A program made the position numbers and the translations under genes. The notes beneath the pieces were generated by a model. It worked only from the letters and a program-made list of their open reading frames with translations. It did not search any database and was not told the origin of the DNA. A stretch of 64,000 bases of DNA from Pseudomonas cichorii (GTDB taxonomy: Bacteria > Pseudomonadota > Gammaproteobacteria > Pseudomonadales > Pseudomonadaceae): NCBI RefSeq assembly GCF_015471405.1, contig NZ_BLVZ01000011.1, positions 1 through 64,000 of the forward strand. The letters are read 5' to 3'. Below are positions 52,713 through 62,220 of this stretch, one piece after another (the stretch's first letter is position 1; each line of letters starts with the position of its first letter).

Positions 52713-53359
52713 TGGATTTCACCCTTTGGGACATCCTGCGCAACCTGCTGACCGGCCTGCAATGGACAGTGGCCCTCTCGCTGGTAGCCTTTATCGGCGG
52801 CGGCCTGATCGGCCTGCTGGTGATGGGCATGCGCATCTCGGACAAAACCGGGCCACGGGTCGCAGCCACTCTTTATATAGAACTGTTCCAGGGCACGCCG
52901 CTGCTGATGCAGTTGTTTCTGGTGTTCTTCGGCGTTGCGCTCATGGGCGTGGATATTTCCCCATGGGCCGCTGCAGCTCTGGCTTTGACGCTGTTCACCA
53001 GTGCCTACCTGGCCGAGATCTGGCGCGGCTGCGTCGAATCGATTTCAAAGGGCCAGTGGGAAGCTTCCGCCAGCCTGGCGATGACACCCCTTGAACAGAT
53101 GCGTTATGTGATCCTGCCGCAGGCACTGCGCATCGCCGTGGCGCCGACGGTCGGTTTCTCGGTGCAAGTGGTCAAAGGCACTGCCGTGACCTCGATCATC
53201 GGCTTCACCGAACTGACCAAGACCGGCAGCATGCTGGCCAACGCTACGTTTGAACCCTTCATGGTCTACGGCTTCGTTGCCCTGGGCTACTTCATCCTTT
53301 GCTACCCCTTGTCGCTCTGTGCGCGCCATCTGGAAAGGAGACTGCATGCCTCTGCTTAG
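52712..53359 (+). CDS. Amino-acid-type ABC transporter permease 2
   Basis: A 215-residue HisMQ-type permease started at 52712 (MDFTLWDILRNLLTGLQWTVALS); a longer upstream form was rejected. IELFQGTPLLMQLFLVFFG and GQWEASASLAMTPLEQMRYVILPQALRIAVAP (EAA loop) are the family markers. It likely forms a heterodimer with permease 1. Its 3' end overlaps the ATPase start by 14 bases. Confidence 0.92.
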   Translation: MDFTLWDILRNLLTGLQWTVALSLVAFIGGGLIGLLVMGMRISDKTGPRVAATLYIELFQGTPLLMQLFLVFFGVALMGVDISPWAAAALALTLFTSAYLAEIWRGCVESISKGQWEASASLAMTPLEQMRYVILPQALRIAVAPTVGFSVQVVKGTAVTSIIGFTELTKTGSMLANATFEPFMVYGFVALGYFILCYPLSLCARHLERRLHASA

Positions 53360-54080
53360 AATTTCCGCCCTGCATAAATACTACGGCGACCATCACGTAC
53401 TCAAAGGCATCGACCTTTCTGTCGAAGAAGGCCAGGTCGTGGCGATCATCGGCCGTAGTGGCTCGGGCAAGAGCACGCTGCTGCGCACGCTCAACGGGCT
53501 GGAGTCGATCAACGATGGCGTGATCGAAGTCGATGGCGAATACCTGGACGCAGCCCGCGCAGACTTGCGCACGCTGCGACAGAAGGTCGGCATGGTGTTC
53601 CAGCAGTTCAACCTGTTTCCGCACCTGAGCGTTGGCGAAAACGTCATGCTCGCGCCTCAGGTCGTGCAAAAGGTGCCCAAGGCCGAAGCCGCAAAGCTGG
53701 CCAGACAAATGCTGGAACGGGTCGGGCTGGGCGAGAAGTTCGATGCCTTCCCTGATCGTCTTTCCGGCGGTCAGCAGCAACGTGTAGCCATCGCACGGGC
53801 ACTGGCGATGTCGCCCAAGGTACTGCTGTGCGATGAGATCACCTCGGCTCTGGACCCGGAGCTGGTCAACGAAGTCCTCAGCGTCGTGCGCCAGCTGGCT
53901 GCCGACGGCATGACCCTGATCATGGTGACCCACGAAATGCGCTTCGCCCGTGAAGTGGGTGACAAGCTGGTCTTCATGCACCAGGGCAAGGTGCATGAGG
54001 TGGGCGACCCGAAAGAACTGTTCGCCAACCCGAAGACCCCGGAACTGGCAAATTTCATCGGCTCGGTGGAGCACGCCTGA
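53346..54080 (+). CDS. Amino-acid-type ABC transporter ATP-binding protein
   Basis: A 244-residue ATPase started at 53346 after AAAGGAG. Walker A is GRSGSGKS (residues 36-43), then the Q-loop MVFQQFNLFPHLSVGENV, signature LSGGQQQRVAIARAL, and Walker B VLLCDEITSALDPE. The family-specific tail ends LANFIGSVEHA. It powers the two permeases encoded before it. Confidence 0.93.
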   Translation: MPLLRISALHKYYGDHHVLKGIDLSVEEGQVVAIIGRSGSGKSTLLRTLNGLESINDGVIEVDGEYLDAARADLRTLRQKVGMVFQQFNLFPHLSVGENVMLAPQVVQKVPKAEAAKLARQMLERVGLGEKFDAFPDRLSGGQQQRVAIARALAMSPKVLLCDEITSALDPELVNEVLSVVRQLAADGMTLIMVTHEMRFAREVGDKLVFMHQGKVHEVGDPKELFANPKTPELANFIGSVEHA

Positions 54081-54103
54081 TCCAGCCATTGTTAAAGGGC
54101 TTT

Positions 54104-54245
54104 GCAGGAGCGGATTTATCCTGGCAGCAGTCGCAGATTTGCGAGCGCTTCGCACTCGATCGCGGATAAATCCGCTCCTACAGAATGCTTGATGGGAGCA
54201 ACATCCAGCCGATGTACCGCTTTCCCGGATAAATCCGGCCCCACA
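54104..54245. repeat. REP cluster (three degenerate copies)
   Basis: A GCAGGAGCGGATTTATCC copy at 54104-54121, an inverted copy ending at 54181 and a worn inverted copy at about 54224-54245 lie between the ABC ATPase gene and ppx. Confidence 0.85.
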
Positions 54246-54324
54246 GAGCGGTTACCGTGTCTATACATTGGCGGCAGGCATGGATCGTGGCACGATGGCG
54301 CGGTTATCGAACGAGATTTTGATC

Positions 54325-55827
54325 ATGCCGCACTCCAAAGCCAAGAATCTTTCCCTGATCGCAGCGATCGACCTGGGCTCAAACAGCTTTCATATGGTCG
54401 TTGCCAAGGCGAATCAGGGCGAGATCCGCATACTTGAGCGCCTGGGTGAAAAGGTTCAGCTTGCGGCGGGTATCAATGACGAACGCCAGCTCAATGAAGA
54501 GTCCATGCAGCGCGGGCTCGATTGCCTCAAGCGCTTCGCCCAACTGATCAACGGCCTGCCATTGGGTGCCGTGCGTATCGTCGGCACCAATGCCTTGCGT
54601 GAAGCACGCAACCGCAACGAATTCATTCATCGCGCCGAAAAAATCCTGGGGCACCCCGTAGAAGTCATTTCCGGTCGCGAAGAGGCGCGTCTTATCTATC
54701 TCGGCGTATCTCACACTCTGGCCGATACCCCCGGCAAGCGTCTGGTGGCCGATATCGGCGGTGGCAGTACCGAGTTCATCATTGGCCAGCGTTTCGAGCC
54801 TCTGCTGCGCGAAAGCCTGCAAATGGGCTGCGTGAGCTTCACCCAGCGTTACTTCAAGGACGGCAAGGTCACGCCAGCTCGCTATGCCCAGGCGTACACC
54901 GCTGCACGCCTTGAGATCATGAGCATCGAACACGCCCTGCACCGCCTGAAATGGGATGAAGCCATCGGTTCGTCCGGCACCATTCGGGCTATCGGCCTGG
55001 CGCTCAAGGCTAACGGTTACGGTTCGGGCGAGGTCAACGCCGAAGGGTTGGCATGGCTCAAGCGCAAACTGTTCAAGCTGGGCGATATCGAGAAAATCGA
55101 CTTTGACGGCATCAAGCCCGACCGTCGTGCAATCTTCCCGGCAGGCCTGGCGATTCTGGAAGCAATCTTCGACGCTCTGGAACTCAAGCGCATGGACCAT
55201 TGCGAAGGTGCCCTGCGCGAAGGCGTGCTGTATGACCTGCTGGGGCGCCATCACCATGAAGACGTGCGTGAGCGTACGCTCGGCTCGCTGATGGACCGCT
55301 ACCACGTCGATCTGGAACAGGCTGCCCGTGTAGAACGCAAGGCACTGCATGCCCTGGAGCAAGTCGCAGAAGCCTGGGACCTGGAAGATGAAATCTATGC
55401 GGAGCTGCTGAGCTGGGCCGCCAAGGTGCATGAAGTGGGGCTCGACATCGCCCACTATCACTACCACAAGCACGGCGCCTACCTGATCGAGCACTCTGAT
55501 CTGGCCGGATTCTCACGCGAAGACCAGCAAATGCTCGCGCTGCTGGTGCGCGGTCATCGTCGCAATATTCCAAAGGACAAGTTCGCCGAGTTCGGCGATG
55601 AAGGCATCAAGCTGATTCGCCTGTGCGTGCTGCTGCGCTTTGCGATTCTGTTCCATCACATTCGTGGCACCCAGGAGATGCCACGTGTGATCTTGCGCGC
55701 CGACGGTCCGAACCTGGATGCTGAGTTCCCGGACGGCTGGCTGGAAAACAACCAGTTGACTCAGGCCGACTTCGCGCTGGAAGCGGAGTGGCTGACCCGA
55801 GTCGGTATCGTCTTTACTGCACGCTGA
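54325..55827 (+). CDS. ppx: Exopolyphosphatase Ppx
   Basis: A 500-residue enzyme that removes terminal phosphates from polyphosphate and may hydrolyse pppGpp. The start MPHSKAKNLSLIAAIDLGSNSFHMVV at 54325 was chosen over 19 extra codons. The ASKHA fold has phosphate loops AIDLGSNSFH and ADIGGGSTEFI; the C-terminal HD-like domain shows HYHYHKHGAYLIEHSDLAGF. Its last 14 bases overlap the end of the convergent ppk gene. Confidence 0.95.
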   Translation: MPHSKAKNLSLIAAIDLGSNSFHMVVAKANQGEIRILERLGEKVQLAAGINDERQLNEESMQRGLDCLKRFAQLINGLPLGAVRIVGTNALREARNRNEFIHRAEKILGHPVEVISGREEARLIYLGVSHTLADTPGKRLVADIGGGSTEFIIGQRFEPLLRESLQMGCVSFTQRYFKDGKVTPARYAQAYTAARLEIMSIEHALHRLKWDEAIGSSGTIRAIGLALKANGYGSGEVNAEGLAWLKRKLFKLGDIEKIDFDGIKPDRRAIFPAGLAILEAIFDALELKRMDHCEGALREGVLYDLLGRHHHEDVRERTLGSLMDRYHVDLEQAARVERKALHALEQVAEAWDLEDEIYAELLSWAAKVHEVGLDIAHYHYHKHGAYLIEHSDLAGFSREDQQMLALLVRGHRRNIPKDKFAEFGDEGIKLIRLCVLLRFAILFHHIRGTQEMPRVILRADGPNLDAEFPDGWLENNQLTQADFALEAEWLTRVGIVFTAR

Positions 55828-58024
55828 GTACCGGAATGCTCAGGCGCTCAAGCAGAGTCGCCTGGGCGCTTCGAGCGTTCTGGTTGCCGGTCGGCGTGCT
55901 GCGCACGTAACGCCCGTCAGGCTGCAACAGCCAGCTGTGAGTGTTGTCGGTCAGATAACTCTCCAGCTCCTTCTTCACTCGCAGGATCAACTTCTTGCCA
56001 TCCACCGGGAAGCAGGTCTCGACACGCTTGTCGAGGTTGCGCTCCATCCAGTCGGCACTGGACAGGAACATCTGCTCGTCGCCGCCATTGAGGAAGTAGT
56101 AGACCCGCGTGTGCTCAAGGAAGCGACCGATGATCGAGCGCACCTGAATGTTGTGCGAGACACCAGCAATCCCCGGACGCAGGCAGCACATGCCACGCAC
56201 CACCAGATCGATGCGAACGCCTGACTGACTGGCCTTGTAGAGCGCACGGATGATTTTCGGGTCGGTCAACGAGTTGAACTTGGCGATGATGTGCGCAGGC
56301 TTGCCGTCGAGCGCAAATTGCGTCTCGCGGGCAATCATGTCGAGCATGCCTTTCTTGAGCGTGAACGGCGCATGCAGCAGCTTCTTCATGCGCAGGATCT
56401 TGCCCATGCCGATCAACTGACTGAACAGCTTGCCGACGTCTTCGCACAAGGCATCGTCGGAGGTCAGCAGGCTGTAGTCGGTGTACAGACGGGCATTGGC
56501 CGCGTGGTAGTTACCGGTGCCCAAGTGCGCATAACGCACGATTTCACCGGCCTCGCGACGCAGGATCAGCATCATCTTGGAGTGGGTCTTGAAGCCGACC
56601 ACACCATAGATCACCACCGCACCGGCCGCTTGCAGACGGCTGGCCAGTTGCAGGTTGGACTCTTCGTCGAAGCGGGCACGCAATTCGATCACCGCCGTGA
56701 CTTCCTTGCCGTTACGCGCCGCATCGACCAGCGCATCAACGATTTCCGAGTTCGCGCCGCTACGGTACAGCGTTTGCCGCACGGCCAGCACATGCGGGTC
56801 TTTGGCGGCCTGACGCAGCATGTCGACAACCGGCGTGAAGGACTCGAAAGGGTGCAGCAACAGGATGTCCTGCTTGCTGACCACGCTGAAAATGTTCTCG
56901 CTGTTCTGCAGCAGCTTGGGAATCGCTGGCGTGAACGGCGGGTATTGCAGCTCCGGGTGGCTGTCCAGGCCGGTAATGCTGAACAGGCGCGTGAGGTTTA
57001 CCGGGCCATTGACCTGATACAACTCCGACTCGGTCAGGTTGAACTGCTTGAGCAGGTAATCCGACAGATGCTTGGGACAGGTGTCCGCCACTTCCAGACG
57101 CACCGCATCGCCGTAACGACGCGAGAACAGCTCGCCGCGAAGGGCGCGCGCCAGGTCTTCCACATCTTCGGAGTCCAGCGCCAGGTCGGCGTTACGGGTC
57201 AGACGGAACTGGTAGCAGCCCTTGACCTTCATGCCCTGGAACAGGTCATCGGCATGAGCATGGATCATGGAGGACAGGAACACGTAGTTGTCGCCTACCC
57301 CGCCCACATCTTCCGGCACCTTGATAATGCGCGGCAGCAGACGCGGAGCCGGGATGATCGCAAGGCCCGAGTCGCGACCAAAGGCATCGATACCCTCCAG
57401 TTCAACGATGAAGTTCAGGCTCTTGTTGACCAGCAACGGGAACGGGTGCGTCGGGTCCAGGCCGATCGGGGTGATGATCGGCGCGATTTCATCGCGGAAA
57501 TAGCGACGGACCCACGTCTTGAGCTTGGTCGTCCAGTAACGGCGACGAATGAACCGGACCTGATGTTTTTCCAGCTCCGGCAACAGAATGTCGTTGAGGA
57601 TCGCGTATTGACGATCAACATGGCCATGAACCAGTTCACTGATGCGGGCCAATGCCTGATGCGGTTGCAGGCCATCGGCGCCCGCCTGTTCGCGTGCGAA
57701 CGTGATCTGTTTCTTGAGGCCCGCGACACGAATCTCGAAGAACTCATCGAGGTTGCTGGAAAAGATCAGCAGAAACTTCAGCCGCTCCAGCAACGGATAG
57801 GACTCATCCAGAGCCTGTTCCAATACCCGGATGTTGAACTGCAACTGCGACAGCTCACGGTGGATATACAGGCTGCTATCGTCCAGATTCGGGATAGCAA
57901 TGGCCGGCGCCACAGCAGCAGGCGCCTCAATGGCGGCTATAACTTCAGTTTCAGGCTCAACCACTGGCGTAGCCTCCTGAACATCGACTTCAACAGTGGC
58001 TTCGGTGAGTCCTTCGGTATTCAT
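55814..58024 (-). CDS. ppk: Polyphosphate kinase Ppk1
   Basis: A 736-residue membrane-associated enzyme that makes polyphosphate from ATP. The chain begins with a non-conserved acidic Ala/Val-rich extension (about 45 residues), then SSLYIHRELSQLQFNIRVLEQA. Catalytic histidines occur in GFKTHSKMMLILRREAGEIVRYAHLGTGNYH. It is adjacent to hemB (16 bp) and convergent with ppx, its enzymatic opposite. Confidence 0.96.
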   Translation of the reverse strand: MNTEGLTEATVEVDVQEATPVVEPETEVIAAIEAPAAVAPAIAIPNLDDSSLYIHRELSQLQFNIRVLEQALDESYPLLERLKFLLIFSSNLDEFFEIRVAGLKKQITFAREQAGADGLQPHQALARISELVHGHVDRQYAILNDILLPELEKHQVRFIRRRYWTTKLKTWVRRYFRDEIAPIITPIGLDPTHPFPLLVNKSLNFIVELEGIDAFGRDSGLAIIPAPRLLPRIIKVPEDVGGVGDNYVFLSSMIHAHADDLFQGMKVKGCYQFRLTRNADLALDSEDVEDLARALRGELFSRRYGDAVRLEVADTCPKHLSDYLLKQFNLTESELYQVNGPVNLTRLFSITGLDSHPELQYPPFTPAIPKLLQNSENIFSVVSKQDILLLHPFESFTPVVDMLRQAAKDPHVLAVRQTLYRSGANSEIVDALVDAARNGKEVTAVIELRARFDEESNLQLASRLQAAGAVVIYGVVGFKTHSKMMLILRREAGEIVRYAHLGTGNYHAANARLYTDYSLLTSDDALCEDVGKLFSQLIGMGKILRMKKLLHAPFTLKKGMLDMIARETQFALDGKPAHIIAKFNSLTDPKIIRALYKASQSGVRIDLVVRGMCCLRPGIAGVSHNIQVRSIIGRFLEHTRVYYFLNGGDEQMFLSSADWMERNLDKRVETCFPVDGKKLILRVKKELESYLTDNTHSWLLQPDGRYVRSTPTGNQNARSAQATLLERLSIPVLSVQ

Positions 58025-58040
58025 GAATGTTCCTGTGAGG

Positions 58041-59051
58041 CTATTGCCCTTTTAACAGTTGAGCGGCACGGACGGCGAAGTAAGTAAGAATGCCATCAGC
58101 ACCCGCGCGTTTGAAGGCCGTAAGGGATTCGAGAATCACCCCCTCACTCAGCCAGCCATTCTGGATCGCAGCCATATGCATCGCATATTCGCCGCTCACC
58201 TGATAGACAAAAGTCGGGACCTTGAACTCATCCTTGACCCGATAAAGGATGTCCAGATAAGGCATGCCCGGTTTGACCATCACCATGTCCGCGCCTTCAG
58301 CCAGGTCGGCGGCCACTTCATGCAATGCTTCGTTACTGTTGGCCGGGTCCATCTGATAGGACGCCTTGTTGGCCTTGCCCAGGTTCAGTGAAGAACCTAC
58401 CGCATCGCGGAACGGACCGTAATAGGCGCTGGCATATTTTGCCGAATAAGCCATGATCCGAACGTTGATGTGCCCGGCAAGTTCCAGCGCTTCACGAATG
58501 GCCTGGATGCGGCCATCCATCATGTCCGAAGGCGCGACCACCTGAGCACCGGCCTCGGCATGGGACAGCGCCTGCTTGACCAGTGCATCGACGGTGATGT
58601 CGTTCTGCACATAGCCTTCTTCATCAATGATGCCGTCCTGACCGTGGGTAGTGAACGGGTCCAACGCCACATCGGTGATCACACCCAACTCCGGAAAGCG
58701 GTCACGCAATGCGCGGGTCGCACGCTGGGCGATACCGTCCGGGTTCCAGGCTTCAGCGCCATCCAGGGATTTTTTCTCAAGCGGCGTCACCGGGAACAAT
58801 GCAAGCGCCGGAATTCCCAGGGCAACCCAGCCTTCGGCTTCCTGAAGCAACAGATCGATACTCAGGCGCTCGACGCCCGGCATCGAGGCAACAGCTTCAC
58901 GACGGTTTTCGCCATCGAGCACAAATACGGGAAGAATCAGGTCATCGACGGTCACTACGTTTTCGCGAACCAGTCGACGAGAAAAGTCGTCGCGACGATT
59001 ACGACGCAGGCGAGTGAGAGGAAACAGGCGGTTTGCGGGGGTAAAGCTCAC
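58041..59051 (-). CDS. hemB: Delta-aminolevulinic acid dehydratase HemB
   Basis: A 336-residue enzyme condensing two 5-aminolevulinates to porphobilinogen. The start is a GTG at 59051 (VSFTPANRLFPLTRLRRNRRDD) with AGGAG seven bases upstream; an 11-codon extension was rejected. Schiff-base lysines are in IMAYSAKYAS and VMVKPGMPYLD. The metal site reads DVALDPFTTHGQDG, with Asp in place of the zinc-binding cysteines. This is the Mg-dependent type known from P. aeruginosa. It is likely co-transcribed with ppk. Confidence 0.95.
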   Translation of the reverse strand: MSFTPANRLFPLTRLRRNRRDDFSRRLVRENVVTVDDLILPVFVLDGENRREAVASMPGVERLSIDLLLQEAEGWVALGIPALALFPVTPLEKKSLDGAEAWNPDGIAQRATRALRDRFPELGVITDVALDPFTTHGQDGIIDEEGYVQNDITVDALVKQALSHAEAGAQVVAPSDMMDGRIQAIREALELAGHINVRIMAYSAKYASAYYGPFRDAVGSSLNLGKANKASYQMDPANSNEALHEVAADLAEGADMVMVKPGMPYLDILYRVKDEFKVPTFVYQVSGEYAMHMAAIQNGWLSEGVILESLTAFKRAGADGILTYFAVRAAQLLKGQ

Positions 59052-59283
59052 GGCGAGACTCCTGTAGCCCGCATACGCGGGCAAGCGCGACAGTTATAAG
59101 CCGCCATTATGACCAATGTGTGACAGTCATAGTGTGACCTGCGACCGGGGGCCGCAGAAAAGGCCTACAACGAGGATGGACTATTGTGGTTGTAGGAATC
59201 TTTAACGTCGAGACACATATCGACACTTTCATGATTGTCTTCGGCGAGTTAGGCTGCGCGTTCATTTCGCCAGCATCCAGACA

Positions 59284-59931
59284 ATGCTCCAGAATTTCTT
59301 GAATGATTTCGGCTACTTTGCCCTCTTCCTGGGAACCTTCTTTGAAGGCGAGACCATCTTGGTTCTTGCCGGATTCCTGGCGTTCCGCGGATACATGGAC
59401 CTCAACGTGGTCATCCTCGTGGCTTTCTGCGGAAGCTACGCGGGCGATCAGCTCTGGTACTACATGGGGCGCAGGCACGGCCGCAAACTGCTTGCACGCA
59501 AGCCACGATGGCAGCTCATGGGCGACAAGGCACTGAGGCTGGTACGCAAACACCCGGACATCTGGGTGCTGAGCTTCCGCTTCGTCTACGGCCTGCGAAC
59601 GGTCATGCCCGTGGCCATCGGCATGTCCGGCTATCCGCCTTTGCGTTATCTGGTGCTCAACGGCATCGGTGCCGCGATCTGGGCTGCGGCCCTGGGCTCG
59701 GCGGCTTACCATTTCGGTGCCGTGATGGAAGGCCTGCTGGGCAACATCAAGAAGTACGAGCTTTGGGTCCTGGGTGGCCTGCTCCTGCTCGGCCTGGCCC
59801 TGTGGCTGCGCCGCCGCATCAAGAACGCCCGCATCGCCCGCCAGGAAAAACTGTGCTGTGCGTCGGCATCGGCGTCTGATGTAGAAGTCGAAGCGCCGGT
59901 CGACCTTCAGAAGAAGACAGACGGCCAATAA
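59284..59931 (+). CDS. DedA-family membrane protein
   Basis: A 215-residue inner-membrane protein of the DedA/SNARE-associated family, related to undecaprenyl-phosphate and phospholipid flippases. Motifs: FLGTFFEGETILVLAGFLAFRG, GSYAGDQLWYYMGRRHG and RFVYGLRTVMPVAIGMSG with its functional arginines. About four to five membrane segments are seen. The C-terminal 45 residues are a soluble tail with two adjacent Cys (KLCCASASAS). It starts at an ATG with no strong ribosome site. Confidence 0.9.
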   Translation: MLQNFLNDFGYFALFLGTFFEGETILVLAGFLAFRGYMDLNVVILVAFCGSYAGDQLWYYMGRRHGRKLLARKPRWQLMGDKALRLVRKHPDIWVLSFRFVYGLRTVMPVAIGMSGYPPLRYLVLNGIGAAIWAAALGSAAYHFGAVMEGLLGNIKKYELWVLGGLLLLGLALWLRRRIKNARIARQEKLCCASASASDVEVEAPVDLQKKTDGQ

Positions 59932-59937
59932 TCTCCC

Positions 59938-59984
59938 TTCGCGAATAAATTCGCTCCTACCGTAGGAGCGAATTTATTCGCGAA
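59938..59984. repeat. Perfect 47-bp REP inverted repeat
   Basis: Two 23-bp arms (TTCGCGAATAAATTCGCTCC... and its exact inverse) flank a single C at 59961. It fills the 59-bp gap between convergent dedA and the FTR1 gene and may act as a bidirectional terminator. Confidence 0.92.
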
Positions 59985-59990
59985 CCGCCA

Positions 59991-61865
59991 TCAAGCCTTG
60001 AAACGGCTACGCCCGTACAACACCACAATCGCCAGCAACGCAACGGCCTGAGCGCTGAGCGAATACGCATCGGCGTGAATGCCCAGCCAGTCGAACTCGA
60101 AGAAAGGCACCGGACGTGTACCGAAGATGCCGGCTTCCTGAAGTGCCTTGACGCCATGCCCGGCGAATACCACCGACAATGCACACAGCAGCGCAGCGTT
60201 GATACCGAAGAACAATGACAACGGCAGTTTTGCCGAACCGCGCAAGATCACCCACGCCAGACCGACAAGCAGCACCAGCGCAGTGGCACCGCCGGCCAAT
60301 ACCGCGTTGTGCCCGGCAGGTCCTGCCTGTAGCCACAGGGTTTCGTAGAACAGAATGACCTCGAACAGTTCTCGATAAACCGAGAAGAACGCCAACACTG
60401 CGAAACCAAAACGCCCGCCGCCACCGACCAGACTGCTTTTGACATAGTCCTGCCAGGCCGCGGCATGGCGACGGTCATGCATCCAGACGCCGAGCCACAG
60501 CACCATGACGCTGGCGAACAACGCCGTCGCGCCTTCCAGCAGTTCACGCTGGGCCCCGCTGACATCGATGACATAAGCCGCCAATGCCCATGTCGCCAGA
60601 CCGGCCAACAGCGCCAACCCCCAACCCGCATTGACACTACGCACCGCCGATTGCTGCCCGGTGTTGCGCAGGAACGCCAGGATCGCAGCCAATACCAGAA
60701 TCGCTTCCAGCCCTTCACGCAACAGAATCAGCAGGCCGGAGATGTAGCTCAGGGAGACACTCAGGCCATCGCTGCCCAGCAGGGCTGCGGACTCCTTGAG
60801 TTTGGCCTTGGCGGCCTCCAGTTTCTGGGCCGCCTGAGCCAGCGGCAGGCCGTCCTGCAATGACTGCCGATAAGCCATCAAGGCTTTTTCAGTGTCCTTG
60901 CGCACAGTGGCGTCGACGTTATCCAGCGAACTTTCAACCAGCTCGAAACCTTCCAGATAAGCCGCAACCGACAGGTCGTAAGCCTGTTCATGATCGCCAG
61001 CGCTGTACGCTGCCAGACTCTTGTCCAGCGTCGTACTGGTGTAATCGAGCAGTTGTGCCGGGCCACGCTGGACCTGCGGCGGTTGCGCACGCTGGGCACG
61101 GAATGTCGCGGCGGCTTCAGGGCCTTCGGCGGCGCTGACTTCCGCTGGCGTCTGACGAGCCAGATCCGCCAGATTGAAGGTCTTGGCGGGCGTGCTCACC
61201 GGCTGCGCACTGAAGCTGGCAATGTAGGTTGCGATATCCCAGCGCTGGCGGTCATCCAGTTGGTCGGCAAACGCTGGCATATCGGTGCCAGTGATCCCGA
61301 GCCCCAGGGTGTTGTAGATATCGTAAAGACTCAGGCGATCCAGCCGGGCTGCATCGCGCAGATTGGCAGGCGCAGGTGTCAGGCCAATGCCGGCCGGGCC
61401 ATCGCCTGCACCGGTGTCGCCATGGCAGACCGAGCAGTTCTGCGCATACAGCGGCGCACCGCGAGCAGGGTCAGGTGTAATGATCGGTGCCTGACTGATT
61501 TCATAGGCAACCGCCAGCCTTGCCCCCAATTGTCGGGCCTGGCGGGCTACAAACGCGCCGTCTTGCCGCTTGATCACCGCCTCTTTCAGCGCGGCGACGC
61601 CCTGCTCCAGCGCATCGCGCTCGGCACGCTGCGGCAAGGCAACGATCAAGCCCTGCAACGCGCCGAGAAACTCGACCTGCTCCTGGTATTCAGGCTCATC
61701 AACGACCTTGCCATCCGCTACGGTGGCTGGATAGTCAGCACCAATGTAGTCAAGCAGATGCAGCGCCTGGGCAGCGCCATCGGCAGGGTCGGCCAGCAGA
61801 CCGAAACTGCACAGCGCAAGCAGTGGCAGTAACAACCAGGCCATGAAACGGGAACGCGGGGGCAT
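59991..61865 (-). CDS. Cytochrome c-FTR1 fusion iron permease
   Basis: A 624-residue protein. A signal peptide (to about residue 32) precedes a helical region and a mono-haem cytochrome c domain with CSVCH (about 145) and distal Met near TDMPAFADQL. A periplasmic helical region follows, then about seven membrane segments of the FTR1/EfeU type with both iron motifs, REGLE in LLREGLEAILV and RELFE in YRELFEVILFYETLW. FTR1 permeases take up iron that is oxidised at the surface. The fused cytochrome may replace a separate ferroxidase or electron acceptor. No efeO or efeB lies adjacent in the window. The start at 61865 (MPPRSRFMAW) is the likely one; 61844 is possible. Confidence 0.9.
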   Translation of the reverse strand: MPPRSRFMAWLLLPLLALCSFGLLADPADGAAQALHLLDYIGADYPATVADGKVVDEPEYQEQVEFLGALQGLIVALPQRAERDALEQGVAALKEAVIKRQDGAFVARQARQLGARLAVAYEISQAPIITPDPARGAPLYAQNCSVCHGDTGAGDGPAGIGLTPAPANLRDAARLDRLSLYDIYNTLGLGITGTDMPAFADQLDDRQRWDIATYIASFSAQPVSTPAKTFNLADLARQTPAEVSAAEGPEAAATFRAQRAQPPQVQRGPAQLLDYTSTTLDKSLAAYSAGDHEQAYDLSVAAYLEGFELVESSLDNVDATVRKDTEKALMAYRQSLQDGLPLAQAAQKLEAAKAKLKESAALLGSDGLSVSLSYISGLLILLREGLEAILVLAAILAFLRNTGQQSAVRSVNAGWGLALLAGLATWALAAYVIDVSGAQRELLEGATALFASVMVLWLGVWMHDRRHAAAWQDYVKSSLVGGGGRFGFAVLAFFSVYRELFEVILFYETLWLQAGPAGHNAVLAGGATALVLLVGLAWVILRGSAKLPLSLFFGINAALLCALSVVFAGHGVKALQEAGIFGTRPVPFFEFDWLGIHADAYSLSAQAVALLAIVVLYGRSRFKA

Positions 61866-62220
61866 GAATAAATCTCGACAGGAATGCAATGCGCTGCATT
61901 GTTCCCTTCCATCCGCCCCGACTCAATACTCGGCCCCCATATTTGTGACAAAACATTACTAAAAGTCTGACGCAAGGTCACTGAGCCTCGGAAGCTCATG
62001 ACAAGCCTGGGCAACGCAATGGTGAGCCGCCTGAAGCAATCACAGCCAATGCCATCAAAATGACATTGCCACTCCAAAAACCAAGCCTATAATCGCCCGG
62101 CTTTTTCCTGTTGATGGAAGAGACAAATACTCATGCAGCGCTTGTGCTGCTTGTCCAAATGGACTTACGTAGCCGCCTCCAAACCGTTTGGCCGGCTATC
62201 GATTTCTGGAAATCATCACC
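61866..62220. other. Divergent intergenic region, FTR1 gene and lipoprotein operon
   Basis: 355 bp without a gene. It must contain promoters for both divergent transcripts. I could not recognise a convincing Fur box, terminator or riboswitch in it. Confidence 0.5.

Noticed and set aside
56291..58087. A 598-residue open frame on the plus strand across ppk
   Set aside because: It mirrors the ppk coding sequence and shows no domain.
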